Source of the DNA: Gammaproteobacteria bacterium
Lineage (GTDB): Bacteria > Pseudomonadota > Gammaproteobacteria > UBA6429 > Thiohalophilaceae
DNA: 5,570 bases
Direction: 5' to 3'
NCBI GenBank assembly: GCA_011052165.1
Contig: DRJN01000289.1
Coordinates: forward strand, 1-5,570
A program made the translations under genes and the position numbers. Below, piece by piece: positions 1 through 5,359 of this stretch. The notes beneath the pieces are model-generated. The model saw nothing but the letters and a program-made list of their open reading frames with translations. It was not told the origin of the DNA and searched no databases. The number at the start of each line of letters is the position of its first letter. The stretch's first letter is position 1.

Positions 1-1334
1 GGATGGGGCACGTCGTTCTTCAGCGCCTCTGTGATGGCGTACTCGAGTTCGGCCGCGCCGTAATCGTCGAGCAGTTGCACGAGTTGGGCGGTGACACGCG
101 ATAGCGGTGTGCCGCGGTGCGCGGCTTGTTGCAATAGCGCATGACTCGAGGGTGCGGCATGCGCCAGCCGGTCCTGTCCGCGGTGATGGCGTGCGGCGCG
201 CTTATCGCTGACCAGTGCTTCGAGATGCGCCGGATTTTCGATCTGCTCGCCTTTGCCATAGACGCGCGGGTGCTCGGCGATCACCTCGCTGCCATCGAGT
301 ACCCGCACACGGATCCGTGAGGCCATGACCGTTACACTGCGCCGCACCTGGGTATGCGGCACACTGTAATCGTTCAGATCAAAGCGTATATACGGCGTTT
401 TACCCACACTGACCGCGACCCGCTCGTCGGTTTCGAAGGGATTGTCCGGCAACGCCAGCAGGTGTGGCTGTTCCTGCGCAAAGGCCTCGCGCACCGTCAT
501 ACTCCGGTCTTCCGGGCACGGTCGGTTGGCCGCCGGGCCTGCACACCAGGCATCGGCCTGTGCATTCAGGTCATCGAGTTCGGACCACTGGCGGCCGGCA
601 AAGAAGTTGTCGCGGATATAGCGTATCGCGCGCTCGACCCGGCCTTTCTCGTTACCCCGGGCGACGGCGACCGGTCGGGGTTCGAAGTGGTAGTGCGCGG
701 ACAACGCCAATAGCGTGGGATGGAAGCGGATGGCATCCTCACGACGCTCGAGTACGGCGGACTTCAGGTTATCGTAGAGCAGCACCCTCGGTAATGCGCC
801 CCAGGCGTTAAAGGCGGCAACATGGCCACGCAGGAAGCTTTCCATGCGTTGATTGAGATAGAAACGCAGGAAGATCTGGCGGCTCCAGCTGAGTACCATC
901 ACAAAAGCCATCAGCGGTCGCTTTGCACGACCGATCTGAACATAACCAAAATGACCCCAGTCAACTTGTGACTGTTCGCCCGGCAAGGTTCTGAGTCGAA
1001 GGTAGGCTTCGCTCGGTTTACGCGGACGCAGTTGTGCGACATGCGAGCGGAAATGGCTGGCTCCGCCCGGGTAGCCGCGTTGCTGTGCCATGGCATACAG
1101 CCGCGTGGCGGTGAGCCTGGGGTATTGCGCCAGGGTCTCGATGATGAAGGGCAGGTAGGGATCAATGATCGATGTCCTTGGTGCGCGTTCGGCCTTGGGC
1201 ATGCCCGCCTGAGACAGTACACGATCAACTACGGAGTGATGAACATCAAGCTGGGCGGCAATGGTATGCGGCCCCCAGAGCTCGACAAAGTGATAGCGAA
1301 GAATTTTCGCTTCGAGTTCCTGACTGATAGCCAA
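1..1334 (-). CDS. istA: IS21-family transposase IstA, 3' end beyond the window
   Basis: This is the DDE transposase that cuts and joins the ends of an IS21 element, working with the ATPase IstB. An uninterrupted frame of 444 codons runs from a TTG start to the left edge; family members are around 500 residues, so only the C-terminus is missing. Residues about 9-42 form a helix-turn-helix (WGPHTIAAQLDVHHSVVDRVL). The catalytic core shows D125 in QVDWGHF, D188 in VLLYDNLKSAV and E234 in GNEKGRVERA, which fit the family's DDE triad. The TTG start is chosen because a strong GGAGG (1341-1345) lies 6 bases upstream and the protein then begins MAISQELEAKILR, a typical IstA opening; no ATG fits. The gene starts 16 bases after the stop of the cysteine-rich gene, suggesting one transcript. 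No frameshift or internal stop is seen, so it may be active. Confidence 0.96.
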   Translation of the reverse strand, partial: MAISQELEAKILRYHFVELWGPHTIAAQLDVHHSVVDRVLSQAGMPKAERAPRTSIIDPYLPFIIETLAQYPRLTATRLYAMAQQRGYPGGASHFRSHVAQLRPRKPSEAYLRLRTLPGEQSQVDWGHFGYVQIGRAKRPLMAFVMVLSWSRQIFLRFYLNQRMESFLRGHVAAFNAWGALPRVLLYDNLKSAVLERREDAIRFHPTLLALSAHYHFEPRPVAVARGNEKGRVERAIRYIRDNFFAGRQWSELDDLNAQADAWCAGPAANRPCPEDRSMTVREAFAQEQPHLLALPDNPFETDERVAVSVGKTPYIRFDLNDYSVPHTQVRRSVTVMASRIRVRVLDGSEVIAEHPRVYGKGEQIENPAHLEALVSDKRAARHHRGQDRLAHAAPSSHALLQQAAHRGTPLSRVTAQLVQLLDDYGAAELEYAITEALKNDVPH

Positions 1335-1340
1335 TGGTTA

Positions 1341-1345
1341 CCTCC
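1341..1345 (-). promoter_or_regulatory. Shine-Dalgarno site for istA
   Basis: The minus strand reads GGAGG followed by TAACCA and then TTG. This near-perfect ribosome binding site lies between the TGA stop of the upstream cysteine-rich gene and the transposase start. It is the main reason for accepting the rare TTG start codon. Confidence 0.85.
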
Positions 1346-1350
1346 TTCAA

Positions 1351-1785
1351 TCAATGACTGCACAGTGATCTGTGCTGTTGGGTGCGTTGCGGCGGTCGTA
1401 GAAAGTCACGTCTGAGGAAGGCATCGCATTCGCAGTGACAGACATGGCAGTAGATGGCTGTCTCCGAGCGATTGCCCCCGTATTCGGGGTGACTTTCCCG
1501 TGTGTTCAATGCCAATAGCAGTAGAACAAGGCCGATGATCTTAAGGGAACCCTGATGCGTTACTTTTTTTCGTTGGCGCGCCCGGAACCGGCGCTGTCGG
1601 TCCGCATTGTTGTGCCGGCCATGGCGCGTTGAGCGGTAACGTTTGGCTGCCCGGTGCAGCGAGGTGGTTCGCGCCAGATCAGCGCAGTCGTTCGCGCAAT
1701 AAACGTTACCGCGGTCGCAGTGACGACAGATAATGACCTGGCAGTGACAACGCGCGCATTGAAATATCCGGGCACTGGGGTTCAT
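1351..1785 (-). CDS. Cysteine-rich putative zinc-binding protein encoded in the IS21 element
   Basis: The predicted protein has 144 residues from the ATG at 1785. Its N-terminus carries three cysteine pairs, C10-x2-C13, C20-x2-C23 and C30-x3-C34 (FQCARCHCQVIICRHCDRG), which look like a zinc ribbon or treble-clef fold. A strongly basic stretch follows (about 45-74, ending RARQRKKVTHQGS), then a short hydrophobic run (83-93) and a second cysteine cluster near 113-120 (CHVCHCEC). The frame stays open upstream to a TTG at 1890, but cysteine motifs and basic region all lie after the ATG, so I prefer it; no good ribosome site is seen at either. The stop is 16 bases before istA, arguing for co-transcription. 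I recall similar small cysteine-rich frames next to IS21 transposases in proteobacteria, but the function is unknown to me. DNA or RNA binding is an inference from the basic, zinc-like sequence. Confidence 0.68.
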   Translation of the reverse strand: MNPSARIFQCARCHCQVIICRHCDRGNVYCANDCADLARTTSLHRAAKRYRSTRHGRHNNADRQRRFRARQRKKVTHQGSLKIIGLVLLLLALNTRESHPEYGGNRSETAIYCHVCHCECDAFLRRDFLRPPQRTQQHRSLCSH

Positions 1786-1878
1786 CGGTACGCAAGGCCG
1801 ATGAGGGCTGGATTTTGACCCGTCCTGGTGAGACCATAGTCGGGCTGTGCGAAAGCACGGTTTGGGGCGTAGCGTCAG

Positions 1879-1891
1879 TTTGACCGTCAAA
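1879..1891. promoter_or_regulatory. 13-bp palindrome TTTGAC-C-GTCAAA upstream of the cysteine-rich gene
   Basis: Perfect 6-bp arms flank a single central base. It lies about 95 bases upstream of the chosen ATG of the cysteine-rich gene, in the IS21 leader region. A related string, TTTTGACCCGTC, occurs at 1813-1824. It could be a binding site for the transposase or a regulator, but nothing else in the sequence supports a specific role. Confidence 0.3.
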
Positions 1892-1971
1892 TCTAGGCTG
1901 GCGCTATGCCTGTCTCCTCGGCAACACCTTCCATACCGGTTTTCCGGTCCAATGTCATCTGGTTACGCTTG

Positions 1972-2083
1972 AGTGGGCATCGCTCCATGCGCAAAAACGG
2001 CTACCCTAAACAAACCGTTCAGGATGGAGTGATTTTCGTTCCGGAGCGGAACAGCGGCAAATAACAGCGGGTCTCGAGTGGCA
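1972..2083. repeat. Degenerate repeated motifs in the IS21 end, candidate transposase-binding sites
   Basis: Three related strings occur on the plus strand: cgcttgAGTGGGCatc (AGTG at 1972), ggatggAGTGATttt (AGTG at 2028) and ggtctcgAGTGGCactt (AGTG at 2077). They are spaced 56 and 49 bases apart. IS21-family ends are known to hold several copies of a short sequence that binds the transposase, and these have the right location and spacing. The match is short and imperfect, so the assignment is tentative. The stretch 1891-2077 contains no convincing gene on either strand; it also holds hairpins at 1935-1948 (ACCGG-TTTT-CCGGT) and 2038-2052. Confidence 0.4.
2038..2052. repeat. Hairpin GTTCCG-GAG-CGGAAC in the IS21 end
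   Basis: A perfect 6-bp stem with a 3-base loop lies between two of the repeated motifs of the IS21 end. No T-run follows on either strand, so it is not a clear terminator. It may be part of the transposon end structure. Confidence 0.35.
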
Positions 2084-2149
2084 CTTACAATTGTCACCAT
2101 TGATGCCATGGGCTGTCAGACAGCGATAGCACACACTATCATATATGGG
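2078..2149 (+). pseudogene. Remnant of an ISAs1-family (H-repeat-associated) transposase gene
   Basis: The plus strand codes for VALT followed by IVTIDAMGCQTAIAHTII and then breaks off at a TAG (2150-2152). The core VTIDAMGCQ is the hallmark of ISAs1-family DDE transposases, in which the sequence before it usually reads like LALTGAIVTIDAMGCQ. Here the two residues between LT and IV are missing, which suggests a small deletion in addition to the loss of both ends. On the left the frame runs into the IS21 end; on the right it runs into the palindromic repeat at 2145-2169. Only about 24 codons survive, so it is certainly non-functional. The identification rests on motif memory, but the match is long and specific. 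Confidence 0.8.
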
Positions 2150-2169
2150 TAGAGCGAAGCGAAACCCAT
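2145..2169. repeat. Palindromic repeat ATGGGT...ACCCAT with agagcgaagcgaa core
   Basis: The arms ATGGGT (2145-2150) and ACCCAT (2164-2169) enclose AGAGCGAAGCGAA. The reverse strand reads GGGTTTCGCTTCGCTCTACCC, a string I recognise as a very common dispersed repeat in gammaproteobacterial intergenic DNA. It begins inside the broken end of the ISAs1 remnant, so it may mark the rearrangement junction. Confidence 0.6.
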
Positions 2170-2187
2170 CAGTACGTTACAGATTAA

Positions 2188-2212
2188 TACCCCGCCCGCT
2201 TGCGGCGGGGTA
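2188..2212. terminator. Strong GC-rich hairpin, REP-like repeat or terminator
   Basis: TACCCCGCC (2188-2196) pairs perfectly with GGCGGGGTA (2204-2212) around a 7-base loop, followed by AGTTTATT. The stem is strong enough for an intrinsic terminator, but the T-run is weak. Hairpins of the form TACCCCGC...GCGGGGTAGTT are frequent dispersed intergenic repeats in proteobacteria, so it may primarily be a REP-like element. Either way it insulates the next gene from transcription out of the IS21/ISAs1 region. Confidence 0.6.
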
Positions 2213-2217
2213 GTTTA

Positions 2218-2248
2218 TTGACATATCTGCACTTATATTGCATATTAT
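2218..2248 (+). promoter_or_regulatory. Sigma-70 promoter of the AAA/DUF4143 gene
   Basis: A perfect -35 TTGACA (2218-2223) is followed by CATATT at 17 bases spacing (2241-2246) or TATTAT at 19 bases (2243-2248). Transcription would start near 2252-2256, at or just before the ATG at 2256. It begins immediately after the hairpin repeat at 2188-2212. Confidence 0.6.
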
Positions 2249-2255
2249 CCGAACC

Positions 2256-3422
2256 ATGTGGGTAAAACGTGAAATTTCATCGTTAATCGAGCAAACCCGT
2301 TCAACACGACCCGCTTTACTAATAACCGGTGCCCGTCAAACAGGTAAATCCAGTTTATTGAATCGATTATTCCCTGATCTTCCTTATGTCAGCCTGGATG
2401 TTCCGCTTGAGGCCAGGCAGGCAAGTGAGAATGGGGATTTCTTTCTCACCTCTCATGGCGTGCCACTGGTTATTGACGAAATCCAGTATGCACCAGAATT
2501 ATTCAGGGCCATTAAAATTCAGATTGACCGGCAACGCAATGCAACGGGTCAATTCATTATGACCGGGTCACAGCAGTTCCCGTCAATGAAAGGGGTATCC
2601 GAAAGTCTTGCCGGGCGAGTTTCGATTATTCATTTACATAGTCTGTCTGCCAGAGAATTGAGTAAACATTTCAGGCTGGTACCCACGCCAGAAAACATAC
2701 TGACCTGGATCATCAAAGGCGGTTATCCCGAAATCTATCAACATGCACTGGAACCCGGTCGATTTTTCAGCGATTACATGGCAACGTACATTGAACGTGA
2801 TGTACGTCAACTTATTAACATTCGTAATATCCGTCAATTCGACCAGTTTATGCGTCTCCTGGCAATACGCTCGGGGCAAATATTTTCCATGAATCGAATT
2901 GCCACCGAAGTCGGCGTGAGTACCAATACCATCAAAAGCTGGATAAGCGTACTGGAAGCTTCCAATATTATTTACCTGCTTAAGCCTTATTTCGAAAACT
3001 TTGGAAAACGCATTATCAAATCACCCAAGCTATATTTTCTGGACACCGGTCTGCTTTGTTATCTGATGAATATTCAGAATACAGAAATATTAAGAAACAC
3101 CCCGTTACTTGGCGCGATTTTTGAAACCTTTGCGCTGGGGCAATTACTGCGAAGCCTGCATAACCAGGGGAAAGGAGATGCGCTTTATTATTTCCGCGAC
3201 AAAGACGGACGAGAAGTGGATTTTCTGATTCCTGAAGGCAACCTGCTGAACCTGTATGAATGTAAATGGCAGGATGAAAGCGGTGAAATACCAAAGAACA
3301 TCAAAAAGCTGATCAAAATATTTGGTGAAGAAACAGTAAAACAGGTATGTACGCTGACCACTGCGACAAAAAACATACCCATTAGTAAAACATTCAGGGT
3401 CAGCAATACCATTGATCTTTAG
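2256..3422 (+). CDS. AAA-family ATPase with C-terminal DUF4143 domain
   Basis: The 388-residue protein matches the large family of AAA_14/DUF4143 ATPases in length and layout. Walker A is GARQTGKS (25-32), Walker B is VPLVIDEIQ (D74, E75), a sensor-1-like TGS is at 103-105, and LAGRV follows at 118-122. The DUF4143 part opens with YIERDV near 178, contains a winged-helix-like segment at about 212-245, and ends with a PD-(D/E)xK-like pattern, EVDF (E320, D322) and ECK (E335, K337), which is typical of the family and may be a nuclease-like fold. The physiological role of these proteins is poorly known. The ATG at 2256 is preferred over an in-frame TTG at 2238 because the promoter overlaps the latter; no Shine-Dalgarno precedes either, so translation may be nearly leaderless. 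All key motifs are present. It stands alone, with no gene overlapping it, and no clear terminator follows. Confidence 0.93.
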   Translation: MWVKREISSLIEQTRSTRPALLITGARQTGKSSLLNRLFPDLPYVSLDVPLEARQASENGDFFLTSHGVPLVIDEIQYAPELFRAIKIQIDRQRNATGQFIMTGSQQFPSMKGVSESLAGRVSIIHLHSLSARELSKHFRLVPTPENILTWIIKGGYPEIYQHALEPGRFFSDYMATYIERDVRQLINIRNIRQFDQFMRLLAIRSGQIFSMNRIATEVGVSTNTIKSWISVLEASNIIYLLKPYFENFGKRIIKSPKLYFLDTGLLCYLMNIQNTEILRNTPLLGAIFETFALGQLLRSLHNQGKGDALYYFRDKDGREVDFLIPEGNLLNLYECKWQDESGEIPKNIKKLIKIFGEETVKQVCTLTTATKNIPISKTFRVSNTIDL

Positions 3423-3491
3423 TGACAAAACTGATCAGAACGCTAACTTTAAGGGTCATAAATTTAAGTGATTTAAAAGAAACACACGGCA

Positions 3492-3530
3492 CACGGGGTC
3501 ATACCTTACATTTGACATTTTCTCAAGTTA
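3492..3530. repeat. 39-bp dispersed direct repeat, copy 1
   Basis: This copy and the one at 4539-4577 agree at 37 of 39 positions, differing only at the 7th base (G/A) and the 11th base (T/C); the last 28 bases are identical. It starts CACGGGGTCATACC and ends TCTCAAGTTA. Flanking sequences on both sides are unrelated beyond a few bases. The CACGGGGTC part recurs inverted near 5463-5474. The two full copies bracket the phd/PIN toxin-antitoxin operon. Confidence 0.9.
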
Positions 3531-3616
3531 CAACACTTAACAGGACCTTTACGGTCAGCAGAGCAGTTATTGGACGGCATCCCTCCATCGCTACGCAAGC
3601 GCCCGTGGAACCGTTT

Positions 3617-3641
3617 TTCCCCACGCAGAGCGTGGTGGGAA
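3617..3641. repeat. Palindromic repeat TTCCCCACGC-AGA-GCGTGG(TG)GGAA
   Basis: A 10-bp stem closes on a 3-base AGA loop, with a 2-base bulge in the right arm. The strings TTCCCACGC and GCGTGGGAAC are a familiar dispersed palindrome in proteobacterial intergenic DNA. It lies in the 346-bp gap between the ATPase gene (ends 3422) and the antitoxin (starts 3769), which otherwise holds only repeat copy 1 and the antitoxin promoter. No T-run follows, so a terminator function is doubtful, though TTTTT precedes it on the plus strand. Confidence 0.6.
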
Positions 3642-3704
3642 CCCGAGAAGGTTTCTTGTCGTTATTCAATGGGTTGCCCCCCGTTGGAGTTGGACTGTTG
3701 GAAA

Positions 3705-3732
3705 TTGACATTGTTAGGTCTCGAACTATAAT
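3705..3732 (+). promoter_or_regulatory. Consensus sigma-70 promoter of the Phd/PIN toxin-antitoxin operon
   Basis: TTGACA (3705-3710) and TATAAT (3727-3732) are both perfect consensus hexamers with a 16-base spacer. Transcription would begin near 3738-3740, leaving a leader of about 30 bases before the antitoxin ATG. Such strong promoters are usual for toxin-antitoxin operons, which are repressed by their own products. Confidence 0.88.
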
Positions 3733-3754
3733 GGTTGATATAGTCAATATGGTT
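3731..3754. promoter_or_regulatory. Candidate autoregulatory operator with ATGGTT direct repeats
   Basis: ATGGTT occurs at 3731-3736 and again at 3749-3754, 18 bases apart, and a TTGA...TCAA inverted pair lies between them (3735-3747). The first copy overlaps the -10 box and the second lies in the leader. Phd/YefM antitoxins repress their operon by binding short repeats in this position, so this is a plausible operator, but the repeats are short. Confidence 0.35.
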
Positions 3755-3768
3755 TAACGGAGAACGTT

Positions 3769-4071
3769 ATGGAAAGAATAATTGATGTAACCGCCGCTCG
3801 CAGACAATTTGGCACTTTGCTGGATGAGGTTTTTCACAAGGGCGATATTGTCACTATTGAAAGAAAAGGGAAACCTTTAGCCAGAATTGTCCCTCTTGAG
3901 AGTTCAAACAGCCGCGTATCGGGATGCCCTTCAATTACTTCCAGGCAAAAAATTTTATTGGAAGAATTGAATAGTTTACCGAGGATAGGAGTAGACCAAA
4001 ACCCTGTTGACATTTTAAGATCCATGCGTAAACAAAAAAGAATCAAGGCAAGTATCAGAGATGGAAAATAG
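3769..4071 (+). CDS. Type II antitoxin, Phd/YefM family
   Basis: The 100-residue protein begins MERIIDVTAARRQFGTLLDE and continues with GDIVTIERKGKPLARIVPLE (about 25-45), the classic Phd/YefM N-terminal DNA-binding fold with its KPLARIVP strand. The C-terminal half (46-100) is lysine- and arginine-rich, likely the flexible part that wraps and neutralises the toxin. A GGAG at 3759-3762 sits 6 bases before the ATG. The stop codon overlaps the start of the PIN toxin gene by 11 bases, so the two are translationally coupled. It would bind the toxin and, with it, repress the promoter at 3705-3732. Family and role are secure; the exact subfamily is not. Confidence 0.94.
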   Translation: MERIIDVTAARRQFGTLLDEVFHKGDIVTIERKGKPLARIVPLESSNSRVSGCPSITSRQKILLEELNSLPRIGVDQNPVDILRSMRKQKRIKASIRDGK

Positions 4072-4519
4072 CCGGTACGTCCTGGATGCAAACGTCTTCC
4101 TTGAATACATCTACTGTCGGCCATTACAGGATAACGCAAAACAAATTCTTAAGGATGCAATTTTAGAACAAATTCAAATTATAGTTCCAGGCCTCGTTTT
4201 AGATGAAATCACAGAAGTTCTTTGTGGTAATCTCGACGACATTAAAGAGGTAGAACAGCATCTAAAATATATTGAAGAACTAGCCAGGCAGGAAATACTG
4301 CACATTGTTGTTCCCAATATTGAAGTACGCATGAAAGCTATAGAGATGGCCAGAACAGGGAACAGGAAAAGTGGTTATCCCGAGTTGACCGACTGCTTGT
4401 ATCATGCGTTGGCAATTTCAAGTAATGCTATTTTTATAACGAATGACAAAAAACACATTTCAAAGGTAAAAGAATTCGGCCATATTCAAGAATTATCCTG
4501 TTACGGTGAAAAATCCTGA
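4061..4519 (+). CDS. PIN-domain ribonuclease toxin, VapC-like
   Basis: The 152-residue protein is a PIN-domain endoribonuclease, the usual partner of VapB- or Phd-type antitoxins; VapC toxins typically cut tRNA or rRNA, though the target here cannot be told. Acidic residues expected for the metal site are all present: D9 in YVLDANVF, E49 in VPGLVLDEITEVL, D111 in ELTDCLYHAL and D129 in IFITNDKKH. Length fits the family. The ATG overlaps the antitoxin's final codons by 11 bases, with only a weak AGAG upstream, so translation probably depends on reading through the antitoxin gene. The frame is intact and the active site complete, so the operon should be functional. Confidence 0.92.
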   Translation: MENSRYVLDANVFLEYIYCRPLQDNAKQILKDAILEQIQIIVPGLVLDEITEVLCGNLDDIKEVEQHLKYIEELARQEILHIVVPNIEVRMKAIEMARTGNRKSGYPELTDCLYHALAISSNAIFITNDKKHISKVKEFGHIQELSCYGEKS

Positions 4520-4538
4520 AGAGGGATTAAAAGCAGAC

Positions 4539-4577
4539 CACGGGATCACACCTTACATTTGACATTTTCTCAAGTTA
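4539..4577. repeat. 39-bp dispersed direct repeat, copy 2
   Basis: This is the partner of the repeat at 3492-3530, in the same orientation, 1047 bases further on and starting 19 bases after the PIN toxin stop. Read on the minus strand both copies contain GAAAATGTCAAATGTAAGG followed by a GACCCCGTG-like string, which resembles a common dispersed repeat of proteobacterial genomes. Confidence 0.9.
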
Positions 4578-4741
4578 TTAATCGTTGCCCGTTGCCCATT
4601 CAACCAGAACAGGCGTTCACGTTGAACCGGAATGACTGTTCATCTTGGGCTGGAATATGCAGCTTTTAATGCTTCTGAATGAAGTGGACCCCCTGAAACC
4701 TGTCGCGGCTTTTGCAAAAAAATGCAAAACCCCCGCCAACT
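4578..4741. other. Gene-free stretch between the two toxin-antitoxin operons, with small inverted repeats
   Basis: No convincing gene is seen on either strand. It starts with a tandem GTTGCCC duplication (4584-4597). A nested inverted repeat follows: GAACAG (4607-4612) with CTGTTC (4636-4641), enclosing GTTCA-CGT-TGAAC (4615-4627). At 4710-4729 lies TTTTGCA-AAAAAA-TGCAAAA, flanked by GCGG and CCGC that could extend the stem. It looks like layered repeat debris. The last hairpin is the only candidate terminator for the upstream operon, but it lacks a T-run. Confidence 0.5.
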
Positions 4742-4770
4742 TTGAAAGCCCCTGATACGGGCGTTATATT
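4742..4770 (+). promoter_or_regulatory. Sigma-70 promoter of the second toxin-antitoxin operon
   Basis: TTGAAA (4742-4747) and TATATT (4765-4770) are separated by exactly 17 bases. The spacer contains GCCC-CTGATAC-GGGC (4748-4762), an inverted repeat placed where a repressor could block polymerase. The leader to the ATG at 4838 would be about 60 bases. Confidence 0.65.
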
Positions 4771-4837
4771 CAATGAAATCAATATTCTACAATCGTGTTA
4801 TACTGAAGCCTAAGCGATTACATTTTAATGGTGTCAT

Positions 4838-5050
4838 ATGTCAACTGCCAAAGATATTTTAAAAGAAGCTATACATCTTGAACCAATTGAGAAGGCAAAA
4901 TTAGTAGAGCAATTAATAACTAGTTTAAACAAACCAGATAAAGAACTTGATAAGCTTTGGGCAGATGAATCAGAATCAAGATTAGATGCATATAAACAAG
5001 GAAAGTTAAAAGCAGTGTCACTGGAAGAAGTTTTATCTAAATATAAATGA
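4838..5050 (+). CDS. Antitoxin, addiction module component family
   Basis: The 70-residue protein starts MSTAKDILKEAIHLEPIEKA and continues KLVEQLITSLNKPDKELDKLW, ending with LEEVLSKYK. This is the standard pattern of the short helical 'addiction module component' antitoxins (the TIGR02574 type) that pair with RelE/ParE toxins. Length is typical. A weak GGTG lies 4 bases before the ATG. Its TGA overlaps the ATG of the following toxin gene as ATGA (5047-5050), the usual coupling. The frame is intact, although the partner toxin is broken. The gene is visibly very AT-rich compared with the IS21 block. Confidence 0.9.
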   Translation: MSTAKDILKEAIHLEPIEKAKLVEQLITSLNKPDKELDKLWADESESRLDAYKQGKLKAVSLEEVLSKYK

Positions 5051-5341
5051 AAATAACATTTCTTGAAGAAACTCAAAGTGAATTAGATCAAGCAATAGAA
5101 CAACTATAATTCAGAATCACCCGATTTAGGAGCTGAATTATTAAATGAGATTCTAAATACGCTTGATAGAATCGCTAACTTCCCTGAAGCATGGCAGCCA
5201 CTTTCTAAAAATACTAGGCGTTGCCAGACATTGAGATTTCCTTACGGGTTAATTTATTCTGTTTTGGAAAACGAAATATTAATAATCTCTGTTTCCAACT
5301 TACATAGAGAACCCAATTACTGGAAAGATAGGCTGGAGTGA
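5047..5341 (+). pseudogene. RelE/ParE-family toxin, disrupted by a frameshift
   Basis: The first 20 codons (MKITFLEETQSELDQAIEQL) are the usual RelE/ParE N-terminus and end at TAA (5107-5109). Shifting the frame by one base at 5104 opens 78 further codons (5105-5341): YNSESPDLGAELLNEIL, then LRFPYGLIYSV and SNLHREPNYWKDRLE, which are the family's remaining conserved parts, including the C-terminal H-R-x-P-x-YW-x-x-R signature. Removing one base, for example C5104, yields a 97-residue protein of normal length. The family would act as an mRNA interferase or gyrase inhibitor; which one cannot be told. No start codon in frame with the second part is evident, so the gene is probably inactive unless the base is a sequencing error. 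Confidence 0.9.
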
Positions 5342-5359
5342 AAATATAATAACGCACGT

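Larger units (their letters stand above)
1..2083 (-). mobile_element. IS21-family insertion sequence, upstream end, partial
   Basis: The stretch contains, in minus-strand order, a non-coding end, a cysteine-rich small gene and an istA-type transposase gene that continues past the left edge. The istB helper ATPase gene, which normally follows istA, would lie outside the window. The outer boundary is not certain. Coding sequence of an ISAs1 remnant is recognisable from about 2078-2090 onward, so the element must end near 2070-2090; I place it at a CA dinucleotide (2082-2083), because IS21 elements usually end in TG...CA. The other terminus is not visible, so neither the inverted repeats nor the target duplication can be confirmed. 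The whole block is more GC-rich than what follows, consistent with recent arrival. Confidence 0.8.

Noticed and set aside
911..1228. Minus-strand open frame of 105 codons within istA
   Set aside because: It overlaps the real transposase frame on the same strand in another phase and shows no motif.
354..1415. Several plus-strand open frames (354-713, 464-811, 1032-1415)
   Set aside because: They are antisense to the istA frame, which has clear family motifs; their translations are arginine-rich and show no recognisable domain.
1560..1775. Minus-strand open frame of 71 codons
   Set aside because: It lies in another phase within the cysteine-rich gene, which has the conserved cysteine pattern.
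2091..2096. TTGTCA as the exact IS21 end
   Set aside because: These bases belong to the conserved IVTIDAMG coding sequence of the ISAs1 remnant, so the IS21 end must lie further left.
2238..2255. TTG at 2238 as the start of the ATPase gene
   Set aside because: It falls inside the promoter, has no ribosome binding site, and adds residues not typical of the family.
3144..3428. Minus-strand open frames opposite the ATPase gene
   Set aside because: They are antisense to a well-supported coding sequence and lack motifs or ribosome sites.
3422..3757. Plus-strand open frame of 111 codons after the ATPase gene
   Set aside because: It runs through a dispersed repeat, a palindrome and the antitoxin promoter, and its product looks like no protein family.
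3492..4577. CRISPR array
   Set aside because: There are only two repeat copies, 1047 bases apart, with genes between them.
4681..4700. GAAGTGGACCCCCTGAAA as an insertion-sequence terminal repeat
   Set aside because: It resembles ends of some IS3-type elements, but no inverted partner or transposase fragment is found nearby.
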